Assembly: GCF_024391045.1 (NCBI RefSeq)
Contig: NZ_JANFCZ010000008.1
Coordinates: forward strand, 62,001 to 126,000
Direction: 5' to 3'
From: Pseudarthrobacter sulfonivorans
GTDB lineage: Bacteria; Actinomycetota; Actinomycetes; Actinomycetales; Micrococcaceae
DNA length: 64,000 bases
The notes below the pieces were generated by a model that was given only the letters and a program-made list of their open reading frames with translations, was not told the origin of the DNA and searched no databases. Numbering within the stretch: position 1 is the first letter of the stretch; every line of letters begins with the position of its first letter. This document shows positions 51,896-60,045 of this stretch, in pieces. The position numbers and the translations under genes were made by a program.

Positions 51896-53163
51896 CTCCC
51901 CTGCCGGAACAGACACCCCCGGAACCCACCCAGCAGGAACCTGCCCGGCAGGACGGTGCTGATTCCGGGGGCTACCTGCTGTCCGGGACAGTCCTGACGG
52001 ACGGAATGTCCCTGGACAACGCCGTCGTCGCGGTGACGGCCGGGCGCATCGCGTATGTGGGCCCGCGCGCCGGGCTGGATGAATCCTTGCTGCCGGGCCT
52101 TGAGGAAGTGGAACTTCCGCCGGGAAGCGTGATCCTGCCCGGCCTCGTTGACCTGCACTGCCACGGCGCTGCGGGCGGTGATTTCCCCAGCGGCGACATC
52201 CAGGCCGCACGCACGGCCGTCGAATTCCTGCACCGCAGCGGCACCACCACGCTGCTCGCGAGCCTGGTGACTGCTTCCCGCGAGGACCTGCTGCGGAGCA
52301 TGGGAACGCTCCGCCACATGGCCGACGAGGGGCTCATCGCGGGCATCCACTCCGAGGGCCCGTTCCTGTCCCATGCACGCTGCGGCGCGCAGGATCCCCG
52401 TTTCCTGCGCGAACCGGACCTCCAGTTGCTCGCCGAACTGATCGGGGCCGCCGGCGGCCACCTGCGGACCATGACCTACGCGCCCGAACTTGCCGGCGCC
52501 GACGCGGTGGTGCGGATGCTCGCCGAGAACGGTGTGACGCCGTCGCTGGGCCATACTGATGCGGATGCGCGCACGACGGGTGCCTCCCTCACCCACGCGG
52601 CGGAGTTGCTGACCTTATCCGTGCAGGGACCGGCGTCGCGCCCCACCATCACGCACCTCTTTAACGGGATGCCGCCGCTGCATCACCGCAGCCCGGGTCC
52701 CGTCGCCGCGTGCCTCCGGCTGGCTGGCGCGGGCACAGTCGCCGTCGAACTGATTGCCGACGGCGTGCATCTGGACCCCGAAACAGTGCGGATGGTGTTC
52801 GAGCTGGTGGGCCCGGAAAACGTGGTCCTGGTGACCGACTCGATGGCTGCCACCGGGCTGCCCGACGGGCACTACGAGCTCGGTCCGGCATCTGTTTCCG
52901 TCAGCGGTGCCGTGGCCCGGCTCGGCGACGGTACCCTCGCCGGCGGGACGGCAACGTTGCTGGACGTGGTGCGCCGGACGATCGCCGCGGGTGTGGAACC
53001 GGCCGCTGCAGTCCTGTCCGCGACTGCCGTTCCGGCCGCAATCATCGGCCAGCAACAGAACATCGGGAGCCTTCGCGCCGGCTTGCGTGCCGACGTCGTG
53101 GTGGTAAACGATGAGTTTGAACGTGTCCTGGTCATGCGCGCAGGTCAAGTGCTGGACGCTTAG
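51892..53163 (+). CDS. nagA: N-acetylglucosamine-6-phosphate deacetylase
   Basis: A 423-residue amidohydrolase that removes acetate from GlcNAc-6-P to give GlcN-6-P. Metal and catalytic motifs are GLVDLHCHGAAGGDFP (HxH), IHSEGPFLS, SLGHTDAD, ITHLFNGMPPLHHR and VTDSMAATGLPDG (catalytic Asp). The first 25 residues are Pro/Glu/Gln-rich, an N-terminal extension not typical of the family. GTG 51892 overlaps the nanE stop. nagB (deaminase) is not in the window, so the last step must be encoded elsewhere. Confidence 0.93.
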   Translation: MTPLPEQTPPEPTQQEPARQDGADSGGYLLSGTVLTDGMSLDNAVVAVTAGRIAYVGPRAGLDESLLPGLEEVELPPGSVILPGLVDLHCHGAAGGDFPSGDIQAARTAVEFLHRSGTTTLLASLVTASREDLLRSMGTLRHMADEGLIAGIHSEGPFLSHARCGAQDPRFLREPDLQLLAELIGAAGGHLRTMTYAPELAGADAVVRMLAENGVTPSLGHTDADARTTGASLTHAAELLTLSVQGPASRPTITHLFNGMPPLHHRSPGPVAACLRLAGAGTVAVELIADGVHLDPETVRMVFELVGPENVVLVTDSMAATGLPDGHYELGPASVSVSGAVARLGDGTLAGGTATLLDVVRRTIAAGVEPAAAVLSATAVPAAIIGQQQNIGSLRAGLRADVVVVNDEFERVLVMRAGQVLDA

Positions 53164-53189
53164 AGCCGGTTGGCAGACGCCACTGGCCG

Positions 53190-53218
53190 TTCGATAATCG
53201 CATCCCGTGTTCTAATAT
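53190..53218 (+). promoter_or_regulatory. IclR gene promoter with possible self-operator
   Basis: TTCGAT (53190-53195), a 17-bp spacer and TAATAT (53213-53218). The hexamer sits in GTTCTAATATGAGAC, which shares TTCTAATAT with the palindrome at 56003-56017. Confidence 0.5.
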
Positions 53219-53310
53219 GAGACTGCCCGACCCGTGGTTTCCTGCGCGGGACATCTGGAGCGGCCTGGCCACAGGCAGGATGACCGGGCAGGAACGAGGG
53301 GCGGGGCACG

Positions 53311-54039
53311 ATGGAAGACGCAGCAGTTTCGAACGGCAAACCAGCACCGGCCCATTCACAGACGCTGTCCCGCGGCATCAGGATGCTCGAAATCCTGAGC
53401 GAGGAATCGGCGCCGCTTACCATTGCCGACATTTCGGCCCGGATGGGCGTGCACCGTTCAATCGCCTACAGAATTCTCCGCACCCTTGAAGACCACGGAC
53501 TCGTCGCCAGGGACGCCGCCGGGAGCCTCGTCCTGGGCACCGGCCTGGCCACGCTGGCCCGGGGCGTTGCCCGCGACCTGCAAGCGGCGGCGCTGCCCGA
53601 ACTGACGTCCCTTGCCAACGAACTCGGCACCACCGCTTTCCTGGTGGTCCTGGACCGCGGGGACTGCACCACGCTGACCAGCGTGGAGCCGCCGCACAGC
53701 CGTGCCGCGGTGGTCCAGCGGCCCGGCACCCGGCACGCACTGAACGTCGGGGCGCCGGGGCTGGCCATTCAGTCGATCCTGAACGATTCACAGTGGGAGG
53801 CGATTTCTCCAGACCAGCCCCGCCGTCCGGAAGTGGCCCACGTTCGCGAGGTGGGATTTGCCATCAGCCACCACGAAGTCCTGCCGGGGGTTACGGCCGT
53901 GGCCGTTCCCCTCAGCCCTGCCCAGGGACTCCAGCCGGCTGCCATCGCAGTGGTTTACCCCAGCGCCCAGCTGGCCCCCGAGCAGGTTGGCAGCTCAGTC
54001 ATGGAAGCCGCACGGCGGATCAGCGCGCAGCTCCGCTAA
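53311..54039 (+). CDS. IclR-family transcriptional regulator
   Basis: A 242-residue regulator with an N-terminal winged helix (LSRGIRMLEILSEESAPLTIADISARMGVHRSIAYRILRTLEDHGLV, residues about 19-65) and a C-terminal effector-binding domain (AFLVVLDRGDCTTLTSVEPP, NVGAPGLAIQS, ISHHEVLPGVTAVAVPL). IclR proteins often control aromatic breakdown. It lies between nagA and the FAD hydroxylase, on which it converges with a 20-bp overlap. A shared motif links its promoter to the divergent promoter at 56003. Confidence 0.9.
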   Translation: MEDAAVSNGKPAPAHSQTLSRGIRMLEILSEESAPLTIADISARMGVHRSIAYRILRTLEDHGLVARDAAGSLVLGTGLATLARGVARDLQAAALPELTSLANELGTTAFLVVLDRGDCTTLTSVEPPHSRAAVVQRPGTRHALNVGAPGLAIQSILNDSQWEAISPDQPRRPEVAHVREVGFAISHHEVLPGVTAVAVPLSPAQGLQPAAIAVVYPSAQLAPEQVGSSVMEAARRISAQLR

Positions 54040-55939
54040 CCAGGGATGGCTGGAAGCCTGTGCCTCGCAGACGAGCGAAGAACGCCCCGAGCTCAGCAGT
54101 GGAGGTCAGCGGCAGGACGTTCGCCACGTACTGGTCGGGCCGCACCACCACCACCACGCCGCCGCGGTCCAGGCCGCGCAGCTCGAAAATGTCCGCTGTG
54201 GGATCGGTGGCGTACACCTTTTCGTAGTCGGTGAGCTTGTAGGGTCCAACCTGCGGCTTGAACACCGCCGGAACCGCTCCGATGTCCAGGTCGGAGTGCG
54301 GGTGCTGGTAGATGACCTTCACGTCGAACCAGGCGTCCGGGTCAAGGCCCGACGGCGTTGCCGCCAGCGGTGATTCCGGCGAGTTCGCGAGCCACTCGGC
54401 GAGGTCCGTGGTGGGTGACGGGGCGCCTGCGGCGGCGGCATCGGCGAAGACGTAGATGCGCCAGCGGCCGTCCGCCACGGCGTGGTGGCCAAGGTGGACC
54501 GGGTTGGTGTCGCCCACCCGCACAACGGGCGCTGACTTGAACCGCTTGCCCACCGGGAAACCCGTGGCGAGTTCCTGGTGATCGGCGGATGCCACCAGCA
54601 GGGACGGGGCGTATTCGGTCATGAATCCGGCCGGGAATTCGGCCGTGCTGACATAGAAGTTTTCAAGCTCGGCGGGGTCCGCGAACTCCTCGGGTTTCTT
54701 CGCCATCATGGTGGACCACTCTTTATCGAAGTCGATGAGGTTTTTCGCCACCACCTGACGCTCCTCGGAGTAAGTGGAGAGCAGCGCCTCGGGCGCGCGG
54801 CCATCCAGCACGTGTCCCAGCTTCCAGGCGATGTTGAATCCGTCCTGCATGGAGACGTTCATGCCCTGGCCGGCTTTTGCACTGTGCGTATGGCAGGCAT
54901 CCCCGGTAATGAACACCCGCGGGGTCCGCGTGCCGCGGTCCTCCGGGAGGACGTCGTCGAACCGGTCCGTGAGGCGGTGCCCCACCTCGTAGACGCTGTG
55001 CCAGGCAACGTTCCGCACGTCCAAGGTGTAAGGGTGCAGGATCCCGTTCGCCTTCTGAATGATTTCTTCGATGGTGGTGTTGCGCACCGCACCGTTGTCG
55101 TCCGGGTCCACCTCGCCGAGGTCCACGTACATGCGGAAGAGGTAGCCGCCTTCGCGCGGGATCAGGAGGATGCTGCCGCCCGATCCGGACTGGATGGCGC
55201 ATTTGGTCCGGATGTCGGGGAAGTCTGTCTCGGCGAGGACATCCATGACGCCCCACGCGTGGTTCGCGGCATCGCCGGCGAGTGTGCAGCCGATCGAGTC
55301 CCGCACCTTGCTGCGCGCGCCGTCGGCGCCCACAACGTACTTTGCCCGGACGGTGCGCGGAGTACCTTCAAGGGGGCCGGACGTGTGGCGCAGCGTGACG
55401 GTGACGGGGTATTCCCCTTCCTCGGAGACTTCAAGGCCCTGGAATTCAAAGCCGTAATCGGGCTTCACTCGGGCGGGTGAGTTCGCCATGAATTCGGCGA
55501 AGTAGTCCAGCACGCGGGCCTGGTTCACGATGAGGTGCGGAAATTCGCTGATCCTGGTGGGATCGTCCGGCGTGCGCGCTGACCGAACGATCCGCGACGG
55601 GTCAACGAGGTCGGGCTTCCAGAACGCCATCTCGGTGATGGCGTAGGCCTCGGCGATGATCCGTTCGGCGAAGCCAAAGGCCTGGAACGTCTCCACGCTC
55701 CGGGCCTGGATGCCGTCGGCCTGGCCGATGGCGAGCCTGCCCGGGCGGCGCTCCACGATCCTGGTGGTGAGGTTCGGGAACTGGGACAGCTGCGCGGCAG
55801 CGAGCATCCCGGCAGGGCCGGTACCGACGATCAGCACATCAACTTCGTCCGGGAGCTCTTCGGGGCGATCGATGCCGACCCCGGCGGCGGGCTGGACCCG
55901 TGGGTCTCCGGATACGTAACCGTGGTGGTGGAACTGCAT
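54020..55939 (-). CDS. FAD-dependent aromatic hydroxylase (PheA/MobA type)
   Basis: A 639-residue class A flavoprotein monooxygenase of the phenol 2-monooxygenase / 3-hydroxybenzoate 4-monooxygenase group. The FAD motifs are VDVLIVGTGPAGMLAAAQL (GxGxxG), VVGADGARSKVRDSIG (DG motif) and VFITGDACHTHSAKAGQGMN (GD motif). A C-terminal thioredoxin-like region starts near residue 450. It would use NAD(P)H and O2 to add OH to a phenolic ring. The neighbouring homoprotocatechuate genes suggest a hydroxyphenylacetate-type substrate, but this is inference. Its 3' end overlaps the IclR gene by 20 bp. Confidence 0.88.
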   Translation of the reverse strand: MQFHHHGYVSGDPRVQPAAGVGIDRPEELPDEVDVLIVGTGPAGMLAAAQLSQFPNLTTRIVERRPGRLAIGQADGIQARSVETFQAFGFAERIIAEAYAITEMAFWKPDLVDPSRIVRSARTPDDPTRISEFPHLIVNQARVLDYFAEFMANSPARVKPDYGFEFQGLEVSEEGEYPVTVTLRHTSGPLEGTPRTVRAKYVVGADGARSKVRDSIGCTLAGDAANHAWGVMDVLAETDFPDIRTKCAIQSGSGGSILLIPREGGYLFRMYVDLGEVDPDDNGAVRNTTIEEIIQKANGILHPYTLDVRNVAWHSVYEVGHRLTDRFDDVLPEDRGTRTPRVFITGDACHTHSAKAGQGMNVSMQDGFNIAWKLGHVLDGRAPEALLSTYSEERQVVAKNLIDFDKEWSTMMAKKPEEFADPAELENFYVSTAEFPAGFMTEYAPSLLVASADHQELATGFPVGKRFKSAPVVRVGDTNPVHLGHHAVADGRWRIYVFADAAAAGAPSPTTDLAEWLANSPESPLAATPSGLDPDAWFDVKVIYQHPHSDLDIGAVPAVFKPQVGPYKLTDYEKVYATDPTADIFELRGLDRGGVVVVVRPDQYVANVLPLTSTAELGAFFARLRGTGFQPSLVSGAAR

Positions 55940-56002
55940 GGCTCTTCCTCACTTCACTGTGGGACTGCTGCCCTTGAGGCATGTTCGATATAAGAATTTT
56001 GG

Positions 56003-56017
56003 TTTCTATATTAGAAA
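56003..56017. promoter_or_regulatory. 15-bp palindrome TTTCTATATTAGAAA (possible IclR operator and hydroxylase -10)
   Basis: A perfect palindrome with a 3-bp centre. Read on the minus strand it contains TAATAT, a good -10 for the hydroxylase gene, so binding here would block that promoter. Length and symmetry fit IclR-type sites. Confidence 0.45.
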
Positions 56018-56126
56018 AGTTGATCTGGTCCAAGACTGTACGGCAGGTGTGACGCCGCATACAAGTGGCCTGGGCGCGAATGCTTTTGAGCGGGGCGGAT
56101 GCGAAATCCAAGTTCAACGCGAGGGG

Positions 56127-56169
56127 TTGACAGGTACCCAAACGGTAGGTGATAGTCATCGTATACGAT
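56127..56169 (+). promoter_or_regulatory. Promoter of the FAH-RraA gene with overlapping GntR-type operator
   Basis: TTGACA (56127-56132), an 18-bp spacer and GATAGT (56151-56156); transcription should start near 56163. The perfect 12-bp palindrome ATCGTATACGAT (56158-56169) covers that start, and GntR-family sites often have a GTATAC centre. The GntR gene is the next gene in the transcript. Confidence 0.5.
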
Positions 56170-56193
56170 TTCGTACCTGATGAGGAGACGGTT

Positions 56194-57666
56194 TTGGAGC
56201 AGGTCAACGAGGACATCCTCGCAGCGGCACGCAAAGTTATCGCGGTGCACATCAACTACCCCAGCCGGGCAGCCCAGCGGGGCCGCACGCCGGCCCAGCC
56301 GTCGTACTTCCTCAAGCCGTCGTCGTCACTCTCCCTCAGCGGCAGCGCCGTGGAACGCCCGGCAGGCTGTGAACTCCTCGGCTACGAGGGCGAGATTGCC
56401 CTGGTCATTGGCAAGGCCGGCCGCCGCGTCGGGATCGACGACGCCTGGAGCCATGTTGCCGCGGTGACGGCCAGCAACGATCTGGGCGTCTACGACCTCC
56501 GCTACGCGGACAAAGGCTCAAACCTTCGGTCCAAGGGCGGGGACGGCTTCACTCCGGTGGGCCCGGCACTGATCCCGGCAGACGCCGTCGACCCCGCCGA
56601 TCTGCGCATCCGCACTTGGCACAACGGCGAACTCGTCCAGGATGACACCACCGGGGACCTGCTCTTCCCGTTCGCCCGGCTCGTCGCGGACCTGTCCCAG
56701 CTGCTCACCCTCGAAGAGGGGGACATCATCCTCACCGGCACCCCCGCCGGCGCCTCCGTGGCGAAGCCCGGCGACCTGCTGGAAGTGGAGGTCAGCACCG
56801 TAGATGACCGCCTCACCACGGGGCGCCTGCGCACCACTGTGGAGGAAGGTACGACGGCGTTCGCCGAGTTTGGTGCCGCACCCAAGGCTGATGACCTGCA
56901 ACGGGAGGAGGCGTACGGTTCGCGCGCAGCCGCCGGGCTCCCCGCCGTCGGGCCCGTCCTCACCCCGGAGCTGAAGGCCAAGCTCGAATCGGTTGCCACC
57001 GCCACGTTGTCGTCCCAGATGCGCAAGCGCGGCCTTAATAACGTCAGCATCGACGGGCTGCAGGCAACGCGCCCGGACCGCCGCGTTGTCGGCCTGGCCC
57101 GGACCCTGCGCTACGTCCCCAACCGTGAGGACCTCTTCAAAACGCACGGCGGCGGTTTCAATGCCCAGAAGAAGGCCATCGATTCGGTCAACGAGGGCGA
57201 AATCCTGGTCATGGAGGCCCGCGGCGAAAAGGGCACCGGGACGGTCGGCGACATCCTGGCCCTCCGCGCCCAGGTCCGCGGCGCCGCTGCCATCATCACC
57301 GACGGCGGAGTCCGCGACTACACCGCCGTGGCCGGGCTGGAGATGCCCACCTACTTCGCCAATCCGCACCCCGCCGTGCTGGGCCGCCGCCACATCCCGT
57401 GGGACACGGACATCACCATCGCCTGCGGCGGCGCCACCGTCCAGCCCGGTGACATCATCGTGGCCGATTCCGACGGCATCCTGGTGATCCCGCCGGCCAT
57501 CGCCGAGGAGCTCGTGGAGGACTGCATCCAGCAGGAAAAGGAAGAAACCTTCATCTTTCAGATGGTCCAGGAAGGCAACAGCGTTGACGGGCTCTACCCC
57601 ATGAACGCCGAGTGGCAGAACAGGTACGCAGAGTGGGAACGAATGGGAGGCAGGCCGTGCCAATGA
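56194..57666 (+). CDS. FAH-family domain fused to RraA/HMG-aldolase-like domain
   Basis: A 490-residue fusion. Residues about 20-215 are a fumarylacetoacetate-hydrolase fold with metal-site GYEGEIALVIG and ASNDLGVYD, SKGGDGFTPVGP and ILTGTPAG. Residues about 265-470 are RraA/HMG-aldolase-like with VATATLSSQMRKRGL, ITDGGVRDYTAVAGLEMP (catalytic R-D) and PGDIIVADSDGILVIPP. In the homoprotocatechuate pathway HpaG has two FAH domains and does decarboxylation and isomerisation; here RraA takes the place of one. TTG 56194 is used because GAGGAG lies 6 nt upstream and the promoter start is downstream of GTG 56149. Exact activities are inference. Confidence 0.85.
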   Translation: MEQVNEDILAAARKVIAVHINYPSRAAQRGRTPAQPSYFLKPSSSLSLSGSAVERPAGCELLGYEGEIALVIGKAGRRVGIDDAWSHVAAVTASNDLGVYDLRYADKGSNLRSKGGDGFTPVGPALIPADAVDPADLRIRTWHNGELVQDDTTGDLLFPFARLVADLSQLLTLEEGDIILTGTPAGASVAKPGDLLEVEVSTVDDRLTTGRLRTTVEEGTTAFAEFGAAPKADDLQREEAYGSRAAAGLPAVGPVLTPELKAKLESVATATLSSQMRKRGLNNVSIDGLQATRPDRRVVGLARTLRYVPNREDLFKTHGGGFNAQKKAIDSVNEGEILVMEARGEKGTGTVGDILALRAQVRGAAAIITDGGVRDYTAVAGLEMPTYFANPHPAVLGRRHIPWDTDITIACGGATVQPGDIIVADSDGILVIPPAIAEELVEDCIQQEKEETFIFQMVQEGNSVDGLYPMNAEWQNRYAEWERMGGRPCQ

Positions 57667-58367
57667 CTGAGACGACCGTGACTGACCCCGCCGCAGCGCC
57701 CGCCGGCAGCAAGTCCCAGCAGGCCTATGAAGCAGTCAAGGCCCGGATTGTGGGAGGCAGCTACACGCCCGGCTACCGGCTGGTCCTGGCAGCGATTGCC
57801 AAAGACCTGGGTGTCAGCGTGGTCCCGGTCCGGGAAGCCATCCGCCGGCTCGAGGCCGAGGGACTGGTGAAGTTCGAGCGGAACGTCGGCGCCACCGTGG
57901 CCGGAATTGACCCCACCGAATACCTCTACACCATGCAGACACTGAGCATCGTCGAAGGCGCAGCCACCGCACTGTCCGCCCCGCTGATCGGGGCGGCGGA
58001 CGTTGCCCGGGCCCGCGCCGTGAACGAGCAAATGCGCGAGTGCCTGGAACATTTCGATCCCGTCCGCTTCACGCAGCTCAACCAGGACTTCCACAGCGTC
58101 CTCTTTGAACACTGCCCCAACCCGCACATCCTGGACCTGGTCCACCGGGGCTGGAACCGCCTCGCCTCACTCCGGTCCTCGACGTTCCGCTTCGTCCCCG
58201 GCCGGGCCCACGATTCCGTGGCTGAGCACGAGGCACTATTGAACCTCATCGAATCCGGTGCCAGCGCCGACAGCATCGAAAACGCAGCACGACTCCACCG
58301 CAGCGCCACCCTGGACGCCTACCTCGCCCAGGCCCACCCTGTCCCCCTCCCCATCCCCCTCGTCTAA
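57657..58367 (+). CDS. GntR-family regulator, FCD type
   Basis: A 236-residue regulator. The winged-helix head is SYTPGYRLVLAAIAKDLGVSVVPVREAIRRLEAEGLV (about residues 32-68), and the all-helical FCD domain follows with NQDFHSVLFEHCPNPHILDLV and HDSVAEHEALLNLI, where His residues bind metal or acid ligand. GTG 57657 has GGGAGG 6 nt upstream; ATG 57663 overlaps the FAH-RraA stop (ATGA). Co-transcribed with FAH-RraA, it likely controls the promoter at 56127 by the palindrome there. Confidence 0.88.
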   Translation: MPMTETTVTDPAAAPAGSKSQQAYEAVKARIVGGSYTPGYRLVLAAIAKDLGVSVVPVREAIRRLEAEGLVKFERNVGATVAGIDPTEYLYTMQTLSIVEGAATALSAPLIGAADVARARAVNEQMRECLEHFDPVRFTQLNQDFHSVLFEHCPNPHILDLVHRGWNRLASLRSSTFRFVPGRAHDSVAEHEALLNLIESGASADSIENAARLHRSATLDAYLAQAHPVPLPIPLV

Positions 58368-58368
58368 A

Positions 58369-58433
58369 GCAACGCGGGGTCACTAAACGCCCGATAGACG
58401 GCCCCCATCGGGCCGGAAGTGACCCCGCGTTGC
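58369..58433. repeat. Inverted repeat, 'GCAACGCGGGGTCACT' family, copy 2
   Basis: 58369-58384 pairs perfectly with 58418-58433 over 16 bp. Same family as 3622-3686. It begins 2 bp after the GntR stop and lies before hpaE on the same strand, so it may separate two transcripts. Confidence 0.85.
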
Positions 58434-58455
58434 ATGAGTAGCTAAGGAAATAACA

Positions 58456-59970
58456 ATGACGTTCACTGCAGCAGAAGCCAGCACCCACTACGTGCCGCAG
58501 GACCTGCCCACCCACATCCAGCACTACATCAACGGCCAGTTCGTTGACTCCGTGGGCGGCAAGACCTTTGACGTCCTGGACCCGGTCTCCAACCGGAACT
58601 ACGCCACCGCGGCTGCAGGCCAGAAGGAAGACATCGACCTCGCCGTCGCCGCAGCCCGCGAAGCGTTCGTGAACGGTCCGTGGCCGAAGATGAAGCCCCG
58701 CGAACGCGCCCGCATCCTGAACAGGATCGCCGACGCCGTCGAAGCCCAGGAAGCCCGCCTCGCCGAACTCGAAACGTTCGACACCGGCCTGCCCATCACC
58801 CAGGCCAAGGGCCAGGCCCTCCGCGCCGCCGAGAACTTCCGCTTCTTCGCGGACCTGATCGTGGCGCAGTTCGACGACGCCATGAAGGTCCCCGGCTCGC
58901 AGATCAACTATGTGAACCGCAAGCCGATCGGCGTCGCTGGCCTGATCACCCCGTGGAACACCCCGTTCATGCTGGAGTCCTGGAAGCTCGCCCCGGCCCT
59001 GGCCACCGGCAACACCGTGGTCCTCAAGCCCGCCGAGTTCACTCCCCTGTCCGCCTCGCTGTGGGCCACCATCTTCAAGGAAGCGGGCCTCCCGGACGGT
59101 GTCTTCAACCTGGTCAACGGCCTGGGCGAGGAAGCCGGCGACGCCCTGGTGAAGCACCCGGATGTTCCGCTGATCTCCTTCACCGGCGAGACCACCACCG
59201 GCCAGACGATCTTCCGCAACGCCGCCGCCAACCTCAAAGGCCTCTCCATGGAGCTCGGCGGTAAGTCCCCGTGCGTGGTGTTCGCCGACGCCGACCTGGA
59301 CGCCGCGATCGATTCGGCCCTGTTTGGTGTCTTCTCCCTCAACGGCGAACGCTGCACGGCCGGGTCCCGCATCCTCGTTGAGCGCGCCATCTATGACGAG
59401 TTCTGCGAAAAGTACGCCGCACGCGCCAAGAACATCGTGGTGGGCGATCCCCACGATCCGAAGACCCAAGTGGGCGCCCTGGTCCACCCGGAGCACTACG
59501 ACAAGGTGGCCTCCTACGTGGAGATCGGCAAGTCCGAAGGCCGGCTCCTCGCCGGTGGCGGCCGTCCCGACCACCTGCCCGAAGGCAACTACATCGCACC
59601 CACGGTGTTTGCCGACGTCGCGCCTGACGCCCGGATCTTCCAGGAGGAAATCTTCGGACCCGTTGTGGCCATCACCCCGTTCGAGAACGACGACGAGGCC
59701 CTCGCCCTGGCGAACAACACCAAGTACGGCCTGGCCGCCTACATCTGGACCCAGAACCTGACCCGGGCCCATAACTTCTCGCAGAACGTGGAAGCCGGCA
59801 TGGTGTGGCTGAACAGCCACAACGTCCGCGATCTCCGCACCCCGTTCGGCGGCGTCAAAGCCTCAGGCCTCGGCCACGAAGGCGGCTACCGCTCCATCGA
59901 TTTCTACACCGACCAGCAGGCCGTGCACATCACGCTCGGCTCCGTCCACACCCCCAAGTTCGGCGCCTAA
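58456..59970 (+). CDS. hpaE: 5-carboxymethyl-2-hydroxymuconate semialdehyde dehydrogenase
   Basis: A 504-residue NAD-dependent aldehyde dehydrogenase. Catalytic Glu is in SMELGGKSP and Cys in NGERCTAGSR; the Rossmann region has ITPWNTPFMLESWKLAPAL and SFTGETTTGQTIF. The N-terminal THIQHYINGQFVDS and the end RSIDFYTDQQAVHI fit HpaE. It oxidises the ring-cleavage semialdehyde from HpaD to the dicarboxylic acid. It is the first gene after the repeat, with TAAGGAAA before ATG. hpaD follows by 75 bp. Confidence 0.92.
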   Translation: MTFTAAEASTHYVPQDLPTHIQHYINGQFVDSVGGKTFDVLDPVSNRNYATAAAGQKEDIDLAVAAAREAFVNGPWPKMKPRERARILNRIADAVEAQEARLAELETFDTGLPITQAKGQALRAAENFRFFADLIVAQFDDAMKVPGSQINYVNRKPIGVAGLITPWNTPFMLESWKLAPALATGNTVVLKPAEFTPLSASLWATIFKEAGLPDGVFNLVNGLGEEAGDALVKHPDVPLISFTGETTTGQTIFRNAAANLKGLSMELGGKSPCVVFADADLDAAIDSALFGVFSLNGERCTAGSRILVERAIYDEFCEKYAARAKNIVVGDPHDPKTQVGALVHPEHYDKVASYVEIGKSEGRLLAGGGRPDHLPEGNYIAPTVFADVAPDARIFQEEIFGPVVAITPFENDDEALALANNTKYGLAAYIWTQNLTRAHNFSQNVEAGMVWLNSHNVRDLRTPFGGVKASGLGHEGGYRSIDFYTDQQAVHITLGSVHTPKFGA

Positions 59971-60045
59971 GCACCACTTCGGCGCCCAGGCCAGCCCGGC
60001 CGCCGTCGTACTTTCCACGCCCCCTTTCAAAGAAGAGAGACCATC

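Noticed and set aside
58246..59820. Open frame of 524 residues on the minus strand across hpaE
   Set aside because: Shadow of the well-supported aldehyde dehydrogenase; no domain and high-GC antisense composition.
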